NCBI GenBank assembly: GCA_022563775.1
Contig: JADFMS010000002.1
Location: 1-64,000 of the forward strand
DNA: 64,000 bases
Source of the DNA: Fidelibacterota bacterium
GTDB lineage: Bacteria; Marinisomatota; SORT01
Direction of reading: 5' to 3'
Shown here: piece after piece, positions 63,024 through 64,000 of the stretch
Layout of the letters: the number at the start of each line of letters is the position of its first letter
How positions within the stretch are numbered: the first letter of the stretch is position 1
Made by a program: the position numbers and the translations under genes
The notes under the pieces: model-generated
Told to the model about the DNA's origin: nothing
The model's database searches: none
What the model saw: only the letters and a program-made list of their open reading frames with translations

Positions 63024-64000
63024 ATGACTATAAAATTCATAATTGTTGCCGGTATAATAGGGGTTGGAACGTTTGTTTCATTCTCAACTCTGTACGCTCA
63101 GGATGCGTCTAAGATGTCACCTGAAGAGTACCGAGCCGAGCTTACACGATGGAAAGAGAGAGAATCGTCCGCCGGCAGCGAGCTTTCCAGGCTTGACAGG
63201 GAAATAGAATCCCTTAAAAAACAGCTGACAAATGTAGAGGGGAACATAAAGAAAGAGCGAAATGAAATATTCGGTCTTATGAGCGCTTCTGACGAAGAGA
63301 TTCAAAACTATATGAAAATGCTCAATGGTCTTGAAAATGACGTAGCAGGATTGGCTGATCTTTCAGAGGAGGAGCTTTTAGGTTCCGTAGAATTTCTTGA
63401 GGGTATCGCTTTAAGGTTAGAAGATTTGAGCGATAATGATTTTTCCGGCTTTGAGCAGAATCGTCAGAGGCTTGATGATATAGCAAATATGTTATCGAGC
63501 TACAGGTCTGTGATACCTGAACCGACTCAAGACATTGAAACGCTTGTCTTAATAGATTCAGATAGTATGGATGAGGCGGCAGCTGAAAAGTCTGATGAGA
63601 AAGAGGTGCAACCGGAAGTAGAGATAACGGATGGACGGATTCCCCGCACTGTGACGTTAGAACGAAAAGCGGATTCATATCAAGTAGTCAGAGGGGATAA
63701 TCTTTGGGATATATCAGCCAAAGAAAAAATCTACAACGATCCGTTTCAATGGCTGAAAATTTATTCGGCTAACAGAGACCAGATATCCGATCCGGATGTC
63801 ATAGAGATCGATCAGGTATTCGTAATTCCGAGAGAGCCGGCTATAAACGAGCATTGGGTAAGTAAGGGTGACAATCTTTCCAAAATAGCGGCGGAGAGAT
63901 ATGCGAATCCTTTTGAATGGACACGTATATATCAAGCCAATAAATCTATTCTCGAAAGTCCTGACCTTCTTCTTATTCATACCATACTAATTATTCCGGA
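63024..64000 (+). CDS. Exported coiled-coil protein with two LysM domains (3' end outside window)
   Basis: ATG 63024, with AGAGGA upstream, opens a frame that runs to the window end without a stop: at least 325 residues. Order: signal peptide (hydrophobic 4-22, cleavage near LYAQ), coiled coil (about 35-85), an acidic linker, then two LysM modules, YQVVRGDNLWDISAKE.. (from about residue 218) and HWVSKGDNLSKIAAERY.. (from about 277). LysM binds the glycan strands of peptidoglycan. It is probably an envelope protein working with the lipoprotein upstream. Confidence 0.85.
   Translation, partial: MTIKFIIVAGIIGVGTFVSFSTLYAQDASKMSPEEYRAELTRWKERESSAGSELSRLDREIESLKKQLTNVEGNIKKERNEIFGLMSASDEEIQNYMKMLNGLENDVAGLADLSEEELLGSVEFLEGIALRLEDLSDNDFSGFEQNRQRLDDIANMLSSYRSVIPEPTQDIETLVLIDSDSMDEAAAEKSDEKEVQPEVEITDGRIPRTVTLERKADSYQVVRGDNLWDISAKEKIYNDPFQWLKIYSANRDQISDPDVIEIDQVFVIPREPAINEHWVSKGDNLSKIAAERYANPFEWTRIYQANKSILESPDLLLIHTILIIP

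Overview
The window reads as a chromosomal piece of a diderm bacterium with moderately AT-rich DNA. It has lipid A genes (lpxB, lpxK), a TonB/ExbB/ExbD system with an Oar-like TonB-dependent receptor, several outer-membrane beta-barrels, a menaquinol-type cytochrome bc complex, and a parAB / M23 / bactofilin / F-type ATP synthase block. That mix fits the FCB side of the tree, for example Marinimicrobia-, Calditrichota- or Ignavibacteria-like lineages; the phylum is an inference and I hold it loosely. Most genes are ordinary housekeeping genes. TTG start codons are unusually frequent and are often confirmed by a well-placed ribosome binding site.

Layout. 0-7 kb: 3' end of a TonB-dependent receptor, a prephenate-dehydratase-like gene preceded by a 16-codon ORF, an MFS transporter, a lone receiver protein and a MoxR/DUF58 pair. 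7-17.5 kb, mostly minus strand: TPR lipoprotein, PfkB kinase and mtnA, exbB-exbD-exbD-tonB, a C-terminal processing protease, and a Gfo/Idh oxidoreductase with lpxB and lpxK. 17.7-25.6 kb: a TPR protein, ychF, three envelope proteins, then a Rieske protein and a cytochrome b fused to a di-haem cytochrome c domain. 25.6-34.3 kb: an arsR / ArsN2-like acetyltransferase pair, an insertion of an IS1-like transposon, and a heavy-metal efflux and cytochrome-c-maturation-like cluster. 34.3-43.2 kb: HAD phosphatase, DUF2914 protein, nitrilase-family hydrolase, then coaX-birA-mutase-BCCP-biotin carboxylase, and a TPR regulator with a Fis-like HTH. 43.2-49 kb, minus strand: purA, a STAS protein, secF, secD and a D-2-hydroxyacid dehydrogenase. 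49.2-64 kb, plus strand: Gfo/Idh oxidoreductase, parA-parB-M23-bactofilin, the whole ATP synthase set, aspS, a coiled-coil lipoprotein and a LysM protein cut by the window end.

The part most worth attention is 26458-28881. A 2,408-bp element has perfect 20-bp terminal inverted repeats and an 8-bp target duplication. It carries an IS1-family transposase plus three small unrecognised cargo ORFs, two near-consensus promoters, and about 100 nt at its right end that folds into a multi-stem RNA-like structure. It landed between the arsR operator and the metal-efflux genes, probably splitting what was one divergent control region. The efflux cluster has the outer-membrane and adaptor proteins (CusC- and CusB-like) but no inner-membrane RND pump next to them.
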